Part shown: positions 8,555-16,848 of the stretch, one piece after another
Layout: every line of letters begins with the position of its first letter
Numbering within the stretch: position 1 is the first letter of the stretch
Made by a program: the position numbers and the translations under genes
NCBI RefSeq assembly: GCF_028752835.1
Contig: NZ_CP087952.1
Coordinates: 1,903,041-1,967,040 of the forward strand
Direction of reading: 5' to 3'
Length of the DNA stretch: 64,000 nucleotides
From: Desulfosarcina sp. BuS5
GTDB taxonomy: Bacteria; Desulfobacterota; Desulfobacteria; Desulfobacterales; BuS5
The notes under the pieces: model-generated
The model's input: the letters and a program-made list of their open reading frames with translations, nothing else
What the model was told of the DNA's origin: nothing
Database searches by the model: none

Positions 8555-10837
8555 ATGAAAATTGGCAGAAGAAGTTTCTTGTCATTAATTATCGGGGGAG
8601 CGGCAGGCACGGCTTTGTCTCCTCTTCCGTGGAAATTGATGGATGACAGTTCCATCTGGACCCAGAACTGGCCGTGGACCCCGGTCCCTGACGTCGGGGA
8701 AGTTACTCATGTAAATTCCGTGTGTACATTATGCCCCGGTAGTTGTGGCATTTCTGTACGAAAAGTCGACAACAGGGTTGTCAAGATAGAAGGGAATTCT
8801 GATTTTCCTGTTAACAAGGGTGGAATCTGTAGCCTCGGTTTAGCCGGCCCCCAGCTTCTTTATGGACATACAAGGGTTAAAACACCCCTTAAACGTGTTG
8901 GCAAACGGGGTGAAAACAGATGGGAAAAGATTTCCTGGGATAACGCCGTCAAGGAGGTTGCGGTAAAACTGGGCCGATTGAGATCCAATGGCCAAGCCTC
9001 ATCGGTAGGCACGATCCTGGGACGGGACAGGGGAACAATGCATGGTCTCTTCGATAGGTTTTTAACAGTCTACGGTTCAGCCAATCTGATGAATATGCCG
9101 TCGATGGATGAGGCGTATAATCTCTCTACTCATTTTATGAACGGTGTTCAGGGCTTGACCGGATTCGACTTGGAAAATTCCGACTTTATATTAAGTCTGG
9201 GCAGCGGTCTGCTTGACGGCTGGGGTTCTCCTGTTCGCATGCTTAAGGCACACAGCTTATGGAAAGAAAATAATGCCATGGTTGTTCAGGTAGAACCGCG
9301 TCTTTCCCGTACAGCGGCTAAAGCAGATAAGTGGATACCGATAAAACCCGGAACAGAAGCTGCTTTGGCCCTGGGGTTTGCAAATGTCATCATTAATGAG
9401 TCGCTTTTCAATAAAGAATTTGTTGAAGATTATTCATTTGGTTTTGAGGACTGGGGGGATGACTACGGCAATTCTCATAAGGGCTTTAAAAATTTGGTAA
9501 CAGAAGGATACAGCCCTGAAAAAGTTTCTGAAATTACCGGCGTCAATAAAACGGATATCATATATTTGGCTCGGCAGTTTGCCTGCGCTTCCAGACCTTT
9601 GGCCTTATGCGGCCAGGGCAGGGGATGCGCGCCCGGCAGTCTGAATCTCTATATGTCGGTGCATGCCTTAAACGCTCTGACAGGCAGAATTAACAAAAAA
9701 GGGGGCGTCTGGTCGGTTCCCGAACTCGATTATATTAAATGGCCTGAATTGAAAACCGATGCTGTCGCCAAAGCGGGGCTGTCTGCCGGACGAATAGACG
9801 GAGCCGGAACTTCTGCATATCCTTATACAAAGTCTCTTTTAAGCGGATTGCCTGAAAAAATCAATTCTTCCAAGGAAACTCCTGTCCAGGCCCTTATAGT
9901 CTGCGAAGCTAATCCTGTATATTCGCTGCCTGATACCATAGAGGTTCAAAAAGCTTTTGATGCTGTTCCGTTTATAGTGAGCCTCTCTTCATACATGGAT
10001 GAAACAGCTTTAAATGCAGATATAATTTTACCCAATCACATGTATCTTGAGAGATATGAAGATATCCCAGCTCCTTTTGGTGTGCTTGACCAGGTGATCG
10101 GATTGGCAAAACCGGTTGTGGAGCCATTATACAACACCCAACATGCCGGTGATACAATTATTATGCTGGCTAAAGCCCTGGGCGGTTCCATAGCAGAATC
10201 TTTTCCATGGGATAATTACCAGGAATGCATTGAGTCGGTGCTTGGGGATAAATGGGATAGTTTAAAAGAAGAAAGTTTTTTTATCGGTTCAGAATATTCA
10301 CCCCGAAAATGGAGTAAGGCTTTTGAAACCCCATCTTCCAAATTTGAATTTTTTGGAAGCGCTGTTTATGATGCTGAAAACAGGGCAAACGAGTCTATTC
10401 CGCTCTTCACACCTCTAAAACCGGAAGGTGATGATTCCAGGTTCCCGTTAACCCTGATTCCGTATGAATCGATGAGACTGGCCAACGGCTTTATAGGGGA
10501 TCCTCCGTTTTTAATGAAAATCATCCCTGATACAGTGCTTAAAGGAAATTTAAGCTGTGTGGAAGTAAATCCCGTTACTGCCCGTTCTCTCGGCCTTCCC
10601 AATGATAAGCCGGCTTTATTAAGCACTCCCAGGGGGAGCGTAAAGGTTAAAATTTGTCATTCTGAAGGCATTATGCCGGGACTCGTAGCGTTGCCCATGG
10701 GACTTGGGCATGAATGCAAGGATGAATATCTGGCAGGAAAGGGTGTTAATTTTAACAGCCTGATAAGTCCTGTTCCGGATAATAGAACAGGAATGGATAC
10801 AGTCTGGGGAATAAAGGCCGGACTTGTTAAAGCTTAA
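8555..10837 (+). CDS. qrcB: Qrc menaquinone reductase, molybdopterin-oxidoreductase-like subunit
   Basis: This is the large periplasmic subunit of Qrc, 760 residues, related to molybdopterin enzymes of the DMSO reductase family; the known Qrc homologue lacks molybdenum. An N-terminal twin-arginine signal is seen (RRSFLS, Arg5-Arg6, then a hydrophobic stretch). It is followed by a [4Fe-4S] ligand set Cys57-x2-Cys60-x3-Cys64-x27-Cys92. The rest shows the usual family fold, ending in the C-terminal beta-barrel (ARSLGLPNDKPALLSTPRG). A good spacing from qrcA (37 bases) and the order A-B-C-D match the characterised operon. Whether a cofactor binds cannot be read from the sequence by eye. Confidence 0.92.
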   Translation: MKIGRRSFLSLIIGGAAGTALSPLPWKLMDDSSIWTQNWPWTPVPDVGEVTHVNSVCTLCPGSCGISVRKVDNRVVKIEGNSDFPVNKGGICSLGLAGPQLLYGHTRVKTPLKRVGKRGENRWEKISWDNAVKEVAVKLGRLRSNGQASSVGTILGRDRGTMHGLFDRFLTVYGSANLMNMPSMDEAYNLSTHFMNGVQGLTGFDLENSDFILSLGSGLLDGWGSPVRMLKAHSLWKENNAMVVQVEPRLSRTAAKADKWIPIKPGTEAALALGFANVIINESLFNKEFVEDYSFGFEDWGDDYGNSHKGFKNLVTEGYSPEKVSEITGVNKTDIIYLARQFACASRPLALCGQGRGCAPGSLNLYMSVHALNALTGRINKKGGVWSVPELDYIKWPELKTDAVAKAGLSAGRIDGAGTSAYPYTKSLLSGLPEKINSSKETPVQALIVCEANPVYSLPDTIEVQKAFDAVPFIVSLSSYMDETALNADIILPNHMYLERYEDIPAPFGVLDQVIGLAKPVVEPLYNTQHAGDTIIMLAKALGGSIAESFPWDNYQECIESVLGDKWDSLKEESFFIGSEYSPRKWSKAFETPSSKFEFFGSAVYDAENRANESIPLFTPLKPEGDDSRFPLTLIPYESMRLANGFIGDPPFLMKIIPDTVLKGNLSCVEVNPVTARSLGLPNDKPALLSTPRGSVKVKICHSEGIMPGLVALPMGLGHECKDEYLAGKGVNFNSLISPVPDNRTGMDTVWGIKAGLVKA

Positions 10838-10894
10838 CATTGGTTTCCACATAAAATAATTAATCCTTCAGGCGCTATTTAGCAAGAGGTTCTG

Positions 10895-11710
10895 ATGAGT
10901 AAAGATCTCAAACATGTAAAAACAAAAAAATATGGGATGGTAATTGATCTCGATAAATGTACCGGCTGCGCTTCCTGTATGGTGGCCTGCATGTCGGAAA
11001 ATAATGTTCCTTTTAAAAAAGACGAATCCAATAAACTTGATTCCATAACCTGGATGAGGGTTTATAAATTAACAAACAACAAACCTTTTCCGGAAGCGGA
11101 TGAATGTTATCTCCCAAGGCCCTGCATGCATTGTGAAGGGCAGCACGGCCATTCCCCGTGCGTATCGGTCTGCCCTGCAACCGCAACCGATTATAATATG
11201 GATACCGGAATTGTAAGCCAGATATATACAAGGTGTTTTGGATGCAGGTACTGTATGGCGGCATGCCCCTACCATGCCAGATATTTTAACTGGTGGGATC
11301 CGGTATGGCCTGCTGATATGACAAAATATCTGAACCCGAATGTTTCTACGCGGATGAGAGGAGTTGTGGAAAAATGCAGCTTCTGTTTTCATAGGTACCA
11401 GGCGGCAACGGATAAGGCCTATGCTGAAGGAAGGCGCGAGCTCGAAGAGGATGAATATCAAACCGCATGCACCCAGGCCTGCCCGGCAGGTGCCATTACG
11501 TTCGGTGATTTGAACAATCCGGATCATAAGGTTCATAAACTGGTTGAACCTGACTCTCATCACGGCGGACGTCCCAAAAATCCAAAAGCATTCAGGCTGC
11601 TTGAAAGACTCGGCACAAACCCCAAAGTATACTATCTTTCCAGCAGGGAATGGGTCAGAAAAGCCGGGGACAATTATATTAACAATGAAACAAAAAAATA
11701 TCACAGTTAG
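10895..11710 (+). CDS. qrcC: Qrc menaquinone reductase, iron-sulfur subunit
   Basis: This 271-residue periplasmic ferredoxin-like protein relays electrons between QrcB or QrcA and the membrane subunit. Cysteine clusters are visible at residues 22-32 (CTGCASCMVAC), around 77-98 (CMHCEGQ and CVSVCP), around 113-121 (CFGCRYCMAACP), and in the pair CSFC and CTQACPAGAI further on, enough for three to four cubane clusters. There is no signal peptide, so export is expected by hitch-hiking on the Tat substrate QrcB. An antisense reading frame of 211 codons runs through most of it and is treated as a shadow. Confidence 0.92.
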   Translation: MSKDLKHVKTKKYGMVIDLDKCTGCASCMVACMSENNVPFKKDESNKLDSITWMRVYKLTNNKPFPEADECYLPRPCMHCEGQHGHSPCVSVCPATATDYNMDTGIVSQIYTRCFGCRYCMAACPYHARYFNWWDPVWPADMTKYLNPNVSTRMRGVVEKCSFCFHRYQAATDKAYAEGRRELEEDEYQTACTQACPAGAITFGDLNNPDHKVHKLVEPDSHHGGRPKNPKAFRLLERLGTNPKVYYLSSREWVRKAGDNYINNETKKYHS

Positions 11711-11805
11711 GAATGAAGACGAAATAATTTCCTCATTTCTTAAACCCAGGTTGAACGATTTAGGTTAAATTTTTATCTTTATATTTTTTAAGGAGCACAT
11801 AAATT

Positions 11806-13125
11806 ATGGATTCTGCGTTAATACCCACCGGAGTCAAGCGATGTTCAACAGGTAAGTTTGCCTTTTGGCTCTTTATCGGTTTGATTGTGCTTTTGTGGGG
11901 CGTTTATGCCATGCTGCTATGCTGGTTTAAAGGGCTTAACCAAACAAATATGAATGATTCCTATGGATTTGCCTTATGGATCTGGGCTGATCTTGCTGTA
12001 ATTGCCATAGGCGGCGGCGCTTTTTTTACCGGATTATTAAGGTATGTTTTCGGGCTGGATGAATTGAAAAATATTCTCAATTATGCCGTCCTGATAGGTT
12101 TTATCTGTTACAGTTCCGCTTTGCTGATTCTTGCCATAGATGTAGGACAACCATTAAGAGCATGGTTTATTTTCTGGCATGCAAATGTTCATTCCATGCT
12201 TACGGAAGTAGCTTTTTGTCTTTCATGCTACTTTGCAGTGCTTACCATAGAATATATTCCGCTTATCCTGGAAAATCGACAGGTAGATAAAGTTCCTTTT
12301 TTCCATTATCTGGGTCACAACATGCATTCAGCAATGGCAGTCTTTGCCGCCACAGGCGCCTTTCTCTCCTTTTTTCATCAGGGATCACTCGGCGGCGTTG
12401 CCGGAGTTCTTTATGGCCGACCATTCGCTTACAGGGAGGGCATTGCAATCTGGCCCTGGACTTTTTTCCTCTTTACCTGGTCAGCCGCTGCATATGGTCC
12501 ATGTTTTACGCTGTTTATTACACGAATAACCGAAATAGTATCAAAAAAGAAGCTTGTTAAACAGAATGTAATCGATCTTCTGGCTAAAATTTCAGGATGG
12601 ATGATAGCTTCATACATAATCGTCAAAATTATCGATACCCTTTACTGGGCACTTGTTACAGCACCGGCCAAAGGATTTAATGTATCATTCTTCTATTCCA
12701 ACAATGCTTTTTATGGATATTGGATACTTTTTCTTGAAATTATTATCTGCGGTATTTTGCCGGCTGCTATACTGCTGACCAAAAAAGGGAGAGACAACCC
12801 CAAAATATTGATGACGGCATTAATCCTGGGGGTATTAGGACCATGCGTTAACAGATGGGTAATGGTACTACAGGTTATGGCAGTCCCTGTACTCTCTTTT
12901 GAAAATTGGGTACTTTATTATCCCAGCTGGCAGGAAGTTGCGACAACAATTCTGCCTGTGGCATACGGTTTTCTGTTAATTCTGGTATCATATCGCTATC
13001 TTCCGATATTTCCACAGGAAACGGAACTTAATCCCATAGTGGAAACTGAGATGAAATCTGAAACAGAAACCGAAGAAACAATAGAGCCTGCCGGGGATCA
13101 GGCATTAAGTCCAGCAACGGCATAA
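11806..13125 (+). CDS. qrcD: Qrc menaquinone reductase, NrfD/PsrC-type membrane subunit
   Basis: QrcD is the integral membrane subunit that holds the menaquinone site and couples the periplasmic reaction to the membrane. The 439 residues contain about ten hydrophobic helices typical of NrfD-like proteins, starting with FWLFIGLIVLLWGVYAMLL. The last 30 residues are an acidic, Glu- and Thr-rich tail (ETEMKSETETEETIEPAGDQ) that is probably cytoplasmic and poorly conserved. The RBS is AAGGAGCAC. The gene is followed by two hairpins and then a 52-codon membrane gene that may belong to the complex. Confidence 0.92.
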   Translation: MDSALIPTGVKRCSTGKFAFWLFIGLIVLLWGVYAMLLCWFKGLNQTNMNDSYGFALWIWADLAVIAIGGGAFFTGLLRYVFGLDELKNILNYAVLIGFICYSSALLILAIDVGQPLRAWFIFWHANVHSMLTEVAFCLSCYFAVLTIEYIPLILENRQVDKVPFFHYLGHNMHSAMAVFAATGAFLSFFHQGSLGGVAGVLYGRPFAYREGIAIWPWTFFLFTWSAAAYGPCFTLFITRITEIVSKKKLVKQNVIDLLAKISGWMIASYIIVKIIDTLYWALVTAPAKGFNVSFFYSNNAFYGYWILFLEIIICGILPAAILLTKKGRDNPKILMTALILGVLGPCVNRWVMVLQVMAVPVLSFENWVLYYPSWQEVATTILPVAYGFLLILVSYRYLPIFPQETELNPIVETEMKSETETEETIEPAGDQALSPATA

Positions 13126-13130
13126 CGAAA

Positions 13131-13171
13131 TAGTGCCTGAACAAAAACTGCTAATTTTCGTTCGGGCACTA
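13131..13171 (+). other. Hairpin between qrcD and microprotein gene
   Basis: A 12-bp stem with one G-T pair (TAGTGCCTGAAC at 13131-13142, GTTCGGGCACTA at 13160-13171) starts 6 bases after qrcD. It has no T-tract, so it looks more like a processing or mRNA-stability hairpin than a strong terminator. Confidence 0.5.
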
Positions 13172-13179
13172 AATAGATC

Positions 13180-13208
13180 CCATCCGGGAAAATTTTATTT
13201 CCGGATGG
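13180..13208 (+). other. Second hairpin just upstream of microprotein RBS
   Basis: CCATCCGG at 13180-13187 pairs with CCGGATGG at 13201-13208, with weaker pairs inside. The ribosome binding site GGAGG begins 8 bases later. This placement could shield or expose the RBS; that is inference. Confidence 0.45.
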
Positions 13209-13227
13209 AGTCTTTGGAGGAGTAAAA

Positions 13228-13386
13228 ATGTTACCGTTTTCATTTGAATGGGTTTGGGATGCAGGGCATATGCTTTTTATGGGCGGCCTTTGGTACGCGT
13301 TAGCTATCCTTGGACTTGGCATGACTTTTTGTGTTGTAAAATCTGCCATTGATGTTTGCAAGGGAGATGCTCATAAAGAACACTAA
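13228..13386 (+). CDS. 52-residue membrane microprotein downstream of qrcD
   Basis: The frame begins at an ATG with an excellent RBS (GGAGG at 13216-13220, spacing 7) and encodes 52 residues starting MLPFSFEWVWDAGHMLFMGG. One hydrophobic helix spans about residues 13-40 (LWYALAILGLGMTFCVVKS), followed by a charged tail ending KGDAHKEH. I recognise no family. Same strand, the strong RBS and the position 103 bases after qrcD suggest a small accessory subunit or assembly factor of Qrc. It is too short for usual gene-finding cut-offs. Independent function is possible. Confidence 0.7.
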   Translation: MLPFSFEWVWDAGHMLFMGGLWYALAILGLGMTFCVVKSAIDVCKGDAHKEH

Positions 13387-13415
13387 TCAAAATTCAAATA
13401 TTTTAGGGAATATTA

Positions 13416-13766
13416 ATGAAAATTAAGAATTATTCTGATGTCAGTCCGACATTATTTGATGATGAGCCTGCAAAAGGTGTTAAGGCTCGTGTGCTCATAG
13501 GAAATGCCGACGGCGCTGAAAATTTTTGCATGCGTATTTTTGAAATTGATAAAAACGGGTATACTCCGCGGCATTCACATGACTGGGAACACGAAGTCTT
13601 TATCCCTTCAGGCAGTGGACAGCTTTATAGCGAAGGTGAGTGGGTACCTGTGAAATCAGGACAAGCTGTTTTTATACCCGGCAACGAGGAACATCAATTT
13701 AAAAATACAGGCGATGAGCCTTTCATAATGATCTGTCTGGTTCCGTCCAGCGCCCCGGAATTATGA
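13416..13766 (+). CDS. Small cupin-domain protein
   Basis: This 116-residue protein is a single-domain cupin barrel. The first cupin motif, HSHDWEHEVFIPSGSGQL at about residues 53-70, supplies His, His and Glu metal ligands; the second, PGNEEHQFKNTG at about 88-99, supplies the last His. It sits 29 bases after the Qrc-associated microprotein gene on the same strand, so it may be the last gene of that operon. The substrate is unknown; such proteins range from metal-dependent enzymes to sensors. Confidence 0.8.
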   Translation: MKIKNYSDVSPTLFDDEPAKGVKARVLIGNADGAENFCMRIFEIDKNGYTPRHSHDWEHEVFIPSGSGQLYSEGEWVPVKSGQAVFIPGNEEHQFKNTGDEPFIMICLVPSSAPEL

Positions 13767-13778
13767 ATTTATCCGGGA

Positions 13779-13836
13779 ACAGGGAGGAAGATGTAGCGCA
13801 ATACTCCGACGACCGATAATATCTTGAAATTATTCA
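13779..13836 (+). repeat. MITE-like element, truncated copy
   Basis: The stretch from AGGGAGGAAG through ATACTCCGACGACCGATAA to TGAAATTATT matches the right half of the element at 50008-50126. The outer left half is missing and the right terminal repeat is decayed. It starts about 13 bases past the cupin stop codon. Confidence 0.65.
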
Positions 13837-13845
13837 TATTAAAAC

Positions 13846-14118
13846 CTATAATATGTTAATTCCGTTAATGTAGATGGCGAGCCGTTGCTTTTCATATGAC
13901 AAGGTTACATCATCAGTGCTATTACCAGACAGCTCTGTATACGTACCCCTCAGTTGGGCGAAATCCAATTCTTTGAGTGCAACCTCAAGCGCTTCAATTT
14001 TCTTTTCCAGTTTTGTTCTATCATCAGTAGCTTTGAAATACTGATAAATCATCTGGTTGTGTAATCTTTTTGTTTCCGTTTCAATGCAATGCTTGCTTAG
14101 ATCGAGTTTAATACACAT
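13846..14118 (-). CDS. Small hypothetical protein
   Basis: This frame encodes a 90-residue soluble protein that I do not recognise. The first 55 residues are charged and helical (for example DDRTKLEKKIEALEVALKEL, a likely short coiled coil), followed by a more beta-like end (VTLSYEKQRLAIYINGINIL). There is no signal peptide and only a weak RBS (GAGATAACA before the ATG). It lies between a truncated MITE copy and birA on the birA strand. It could be a small DNA- or protein-binding factor; no function is claimed. Confidence 0.5.
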   Translation of the reverse strand: MCIKLDLSKHCIETETKRLHNQMIYQYFKATDDRTKLEKKIEALEVALKELDFAQLRGTYTELSGNSTDDVTLSYEKQRLAIYINGINIL

Positions 14119-14162
14119 TGTTATCTCATTTAGTTTGAATGTTAAATTAAATTATACAAATA

Positions 14163-15152
14163 TTATTCAACAACCCTTAATGATACATCCCCGAATACTA
14201 TCTTCTTTCTTTTTCCGTTCAGATCTCTGAAAATAAGACAGCCGTCAGCATCCACGGATTCAGCCACGCCATCCTCGGTTGAGTTGAATGATGTTATTCT
14301 TACAGGCTCGCCGGTTATAAGGGAATAGCTGTTCCATTCTTTATGTATTTGATATATTTTATCGATTTTAATTAAATCATAATACTTGTCTATCTCTTTT
14401 AAAATTTCACGGAGCAGTTTCACCCTTGAAATTTTTTTCCCAAGCTCTCTTGAAAGACTCGTTGCGCCATTTTGAATATCGTCTGATAAAGACGGATCAA
14501 AATTAACATTTAATCCTATACCCACAACTACAAAATTAATTCGATCCTGTTCCCCGTCAAATTCCGTAAGTATTCCCCCTGCCTTTAACCTGTTGATATA
14601 AATATCATTCGGCCATTTTATCATTGGCTTAAGTCCGGATGACTTTGTAATGGCCTTGACTACAGATAAGGATGTCAGCATGGTCAAAGAAAAAAGCTGC
14701 GCCAGGAGAATTTGGGGGCGGAATATTATCGAAAAAAGAATGTTTTTATTTGGCGGCGAAATCCATTGTCTGTTCAACCTGCCACGGCCCTTGGTCTGTT
14801 CTTCAGCGATAACAATTGTTCCTTCAACTGCTCCGTCCCCAGCCATTTTTTTTGCGATAAGATTGGTCGAATCGATTGTCTTGTAGTAGATAATATTCCC
14901 GGAGAACATTGATTCTTGATCAATTTCGCTTTCGATCTCTTCGGGAATCAGCGCGTCGGGGGATGATGTCAGGCTATATCCCGATCTAGGCTGGGCATCT
15001 ATTTTAAAGCCTTCGTCTCTTAGCTTCTCAATCCTTTTCCAGACCGCTGCCCTGGAAATATTTAACTCTTGCGCTATTTTTTCTCCGGAAAGGCGGGTAT
15101 CCGCATCTTTCAGGATTTGCAGCACAGTTTTTGGATTCTGAGTATTCTTCAT
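14163..15152 (-). CDS. birA: Bifunctional biotin ligase / biotin operon repressor
   Basis: This 329-residue protein attaches biotin to carboxylase carrier proteins and, with biotinyl-AMP bound, is expected to repress biotin genes. The N-terminal 60 residues hold a winged helix (LSGEKIAQELNISRAAVWKR). The catalytic domain contains the biotinyl-AMP loop GRGRLNRQW near residue 117 and the WPNDIY motif near 180. A small C-terminal SH3-like domain follows (EGVAESVDADGCLIFRD). No biotin synthesis genes are nearby, so any operator target lies elsewhere. Confidence 0.94.
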   Translation of the reverse strand: MKNTQNPKTVLQILKDADTRLSGEKIAQELNISRAAVWKRIEKLRDEGFKIDAQPRSGYSLTSSPDALIPEEIESEIDQESMFSGNIIYYKTIDSTNLIAKKMAGDGAVEGTIVIAEEQTKGRGRLNRQWISPPNKNILFSIIFRPQILLAQLFSLTMLTSLSVVKAITKSSGLKPMIKWPNDIYINRLKAGGILTEFDGEQDRINFVVVGIGLNVNFDPSLSDDIQNGATSLSRELGKKISRVKLLREILKEIDKYYDLIKIDKIYQIHKEWNSYSLITGEPVRITSFNSTEDGVAESVDADGCLIFRDLNGKRKKIVFGDVSLRVVE

Positions 15153-15333
15153 TGTTCAACCATGATTCTTTTTGAATAATTTATTATTAATCTGAATAGT
15201 TCTAGTTTTGGTAACCTAAAACAGTGACCCACTATAGTATTAAATTACAACCTAAAATTGACCCACCTGTAACTGACTTCTGATAACATGAATTTCAGTA
15301 TAATGAAAACCTATTATCAGAGGAGCAAGGAGA

Positions 15334-15486
15334 ATGCTAACAATGGATCAATATGGGTACATTCGGATTGCAGACAGGGTTTTATGGCAATACAATCAGA
15401 AAACAGCAAGTGAAAGGGGACATTTAAGGATGAGAACCGCATTTGTATTTTTAGGATCAAGTCAAATGGAGACAAAAAAGCATTAA
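15334..15486 (+). pseudogene. istA: IS21-family IstA N-terminal remnant
   Basis: The ATG at 15334, behind AAGGAG, opens a 50-codon frame beginning MLTMDQYGYIRIADRVL. This matches the characteristic IstA opening (MLTMDQYE-IRTAHRVYG) and its following ARETGHSR-like helix, here ASERGHLRMR. The frame then departs from the family and stops. The rest of istA and all of istB are absent, so this is a deletion relic of an IS21-type element. Confidence 0.6.
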
Positions 15487-15621
15487 GATATCGTAACCGT
15501 TCACGGTTGCCGGTTTACGGCTGACATTTTTTGTCAGAGTTTCCGTTTCCGTTCCCATTGTTGAGTTAAGGTTTAGTTCCCCTAAGAATGGTGTCATAAA
15601 TCGCTAACCCGTGACGTTGGC

Positions 15622-15662
15622 CTTGACAATGAATAAAAATGATGTATAGTACTAATGTATAC
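15622..15662 (+). promoter_or_regulatory. vapBC promoter with overlapping operator palindrome
   Basis: TTGACA at 15622-15627 and TATAGT at 15644-15649 are 16 bases apart. An inverted repeat TGTATA (15642-15647) and TATACA (15657-15662) overlaps the -10 box. Autorepression by the antitoxin or antitoxin-toxin complex at this site would be usual for the family. Confidence 0.65.
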
Positions 15663-15679
15663 ACCATTGGAGGTGCCAC

Positions 15680-15913
15680 ATGATACGAACACAAATATAC
15701 CTAACAGCGCGCCAACGTGCTGAATTAATAGTTATTTCAAAAATTCTTGGAAAAAAACAAAGTGAACTCATACGAGAAGCTGTTGATCGACTCATTGATC
15801 AAGCGGGACACAGCCAGCGTGAGGTAGTATTACGCGAGGCTGCCGGGATATGGAAGGATCGTACTGATCTTCCTGATTTCAAGAAAATTCGTACTGAATG
15901 GGACAGGATTTAG
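15680..15913 (+). CDS. vapB: Ribbon-helix-helix antitoxin of VapBC pair
   Basis: This 77-residue protein is predicted to neutralise the PIN toxin encoded next and to bind the shared promoter. The first 45 residues have the ribbon-helix-helix pattern: a short basic beta strand (MIRTQIYLT) followed by two helices (ARQRAELIVISKIL and KQSELIREAVDRLIDQ). The acidic C-terminus would wrap the toxin. The RBS is GGAGGTG. The stop is 2 bases before the preferred vapC start. Confidence 0.85.
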   Translation: MIRTQIYLTARQRAELIVISKILGKKQSELIREAVDRLIDQAGHSQREVVLREAAGIWKDRTDLPDFKKIRTEWDRI

Positions 15914-15915
15914 CC

Positions 15916-16299
15916 ATGGAGAGATCATTTCTCATCGACACAGATGTTTTAATTGATTTTTTCCGAGGTTACAACAAGGCGGTGAGTTTTGTAAACAGGT
16001 ACTCATCACGAATTATCCTTTCGTCCATCGGTGTTGCAGAGGTGTATGCTGGAGCTAAAGAAGGAGCAGAACAAACTTTATTGGAGAATTTCGTTTCGCT
16101 TTTTCGTGTTGTACCTGTAACTGCTGAAATTGCAAAGGCTGGAGGATTCTACAAGCGTGATTATGGAAAATCTCATGGCATTGGGCTTGCAGATGCAATA
16201 ATAGCCGCTACATCTGAAGCCGAGGATGCAGAGTTGAAGACCCTAAATATTAAGTATTACCCAATGATAAAGGGTCTAACACCTGCTTACAAAAAGTAG
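15916..16299 (+). CDS. vapC: PIN-domain toxin VapC
   Basis: This is a 127-residue PIN-domain ribonuclease, the toxin of a type II pair that usually cleaves tRNA or rRNA. Acidic active-site residues are visible in FLIDTDVLIDFFRG (first Asp), VAEVYAG (Glu) and GLADAIIAA (Asp). I prefer ATG 15916, with CAGGA 7 bases upstream, over the ATG at 15898 inside vapB. The pair flanks the large synthase gene and lies in an area rich in mobile-element remnants, as is common for such modules. Confidence 0.85.
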   Translation: MERSFLIDTDVLIDFFRGYNKAVSFVNRYSSRIILSSIGVAEVYAGAKEGAEQTLLENFVSLFRVVPVTAEIAKAGGFYKRDYGKSHGIGLADAIIAATSEAEDAELKTLNIKYYPMIKGLTPAYKK

Positions 16300-16555
16300 G
16301 AGGCCAACCAGCAGGTCAACTTCACCAGCGAGTACAGCAGGAAGGAATCGGACTGCGATCGAAAAAAAATCTAAGAAACTTTGAAAGGAAGCTGCGGTTC
16401 TTTTGTTTTCAAAACAAATGTGCATCATCCTGCAGATATTAATTTGCTTTTTGATGCAGTTCTGGTAGTAAGAATGAGGACGATATAACTTCCCAGACTA
16501 TGCATCATAGCTCCACTTGTTCTATTAAAGTATATTTGGTATTGATTTTTGTCTC

Positions 16556-16619
16556 GTTCCTACGCTCCAGCGTGGGAATGCATACCATACTGGTTCCCAC
16601 GCTGGAGCATGGGAACCAG
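16556..16619. repeat. REP-like double palindrome
   Basis: Two adjacent imperfect palindromes occur: GTTCCTACGCT-CC-AGCGTGGGAAT (16556-16579) and CTGGTTCCCACGCT-GG-AGCATGGGAACCAG (16590-16619). They share the core TTCCCACGCT in alternating orientation, as in bacterial REP/BIME-type intergenic repeats. Confidence 0.65.
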
Positions 16620-16645
16620 ATAAAAAGAAACATCTGAAAAGTGTG

Positions 16646-16681
16646 GTTCATCACGGATTAGTGTGGTAATCCATGATGAAC
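16646..16681. other. 15-bp stem hairpin upstream of synthase gene
   Basis: GTTCATCACGGATTA (16646-16660) pairs with TAATCCATGATGAAC (16667-16681) with one mismatch around a 6-base loop. No T-tract follows on either side. It may be a terminator-like relic or another small repeat. Confidence 0.45.
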
Positions 16682-16848
16682 AGCTAAAAGCTAATACCTG
16701 ATGGCATAAGTTTAATTAGTATATGCTCAACAAGAAATAGAATCTTCACAATAATCCGCTATGATCCAAAAATGTAAACTAAATTTGAAGGATGACGAAA
16801 TCATCATATAAAATCCGACCCTAAATCCGCTGTTAAATTACAACCCTT

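Larger units (their letters stand above)
15153..15679. other. 527-bp gap: birA leader, IS21 remnant, vapBC promoter
   Basis: The stretch holds the birA upstream region, a decayed IS21-type element end with an istA stub at 15334-15486, and the vapBC promoter and operator at 15622-15662. The phrases ACAGTGACCCACTATAG and AAATTGACCCACCTGTAA near 15222-15272 may be relics of IS end repeats. No other gene is seen. Confidence 0.5.
16300..16848. other. 549-bp gene-free stretch with palindromic repeats
   Basis: No convincing gene is seen. The stretch contains a paired palindromic repeat at 16556-16619 and a hairpin at 16646-16681. The 170 bases before the synthase gene are AT-rich and presumably hold its promoter; no clear -35/-10 pair was found. 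Confidence 0.5.

Noticed and set aside
11069-11704. Minus-strand frame of 211 codons antisense to qrcC
   Set aside because: It runs entirely within a gene with clear iron-sulfur motifs, has no recognisable domain and no RBS, and is explained by codon bias of qrcC.
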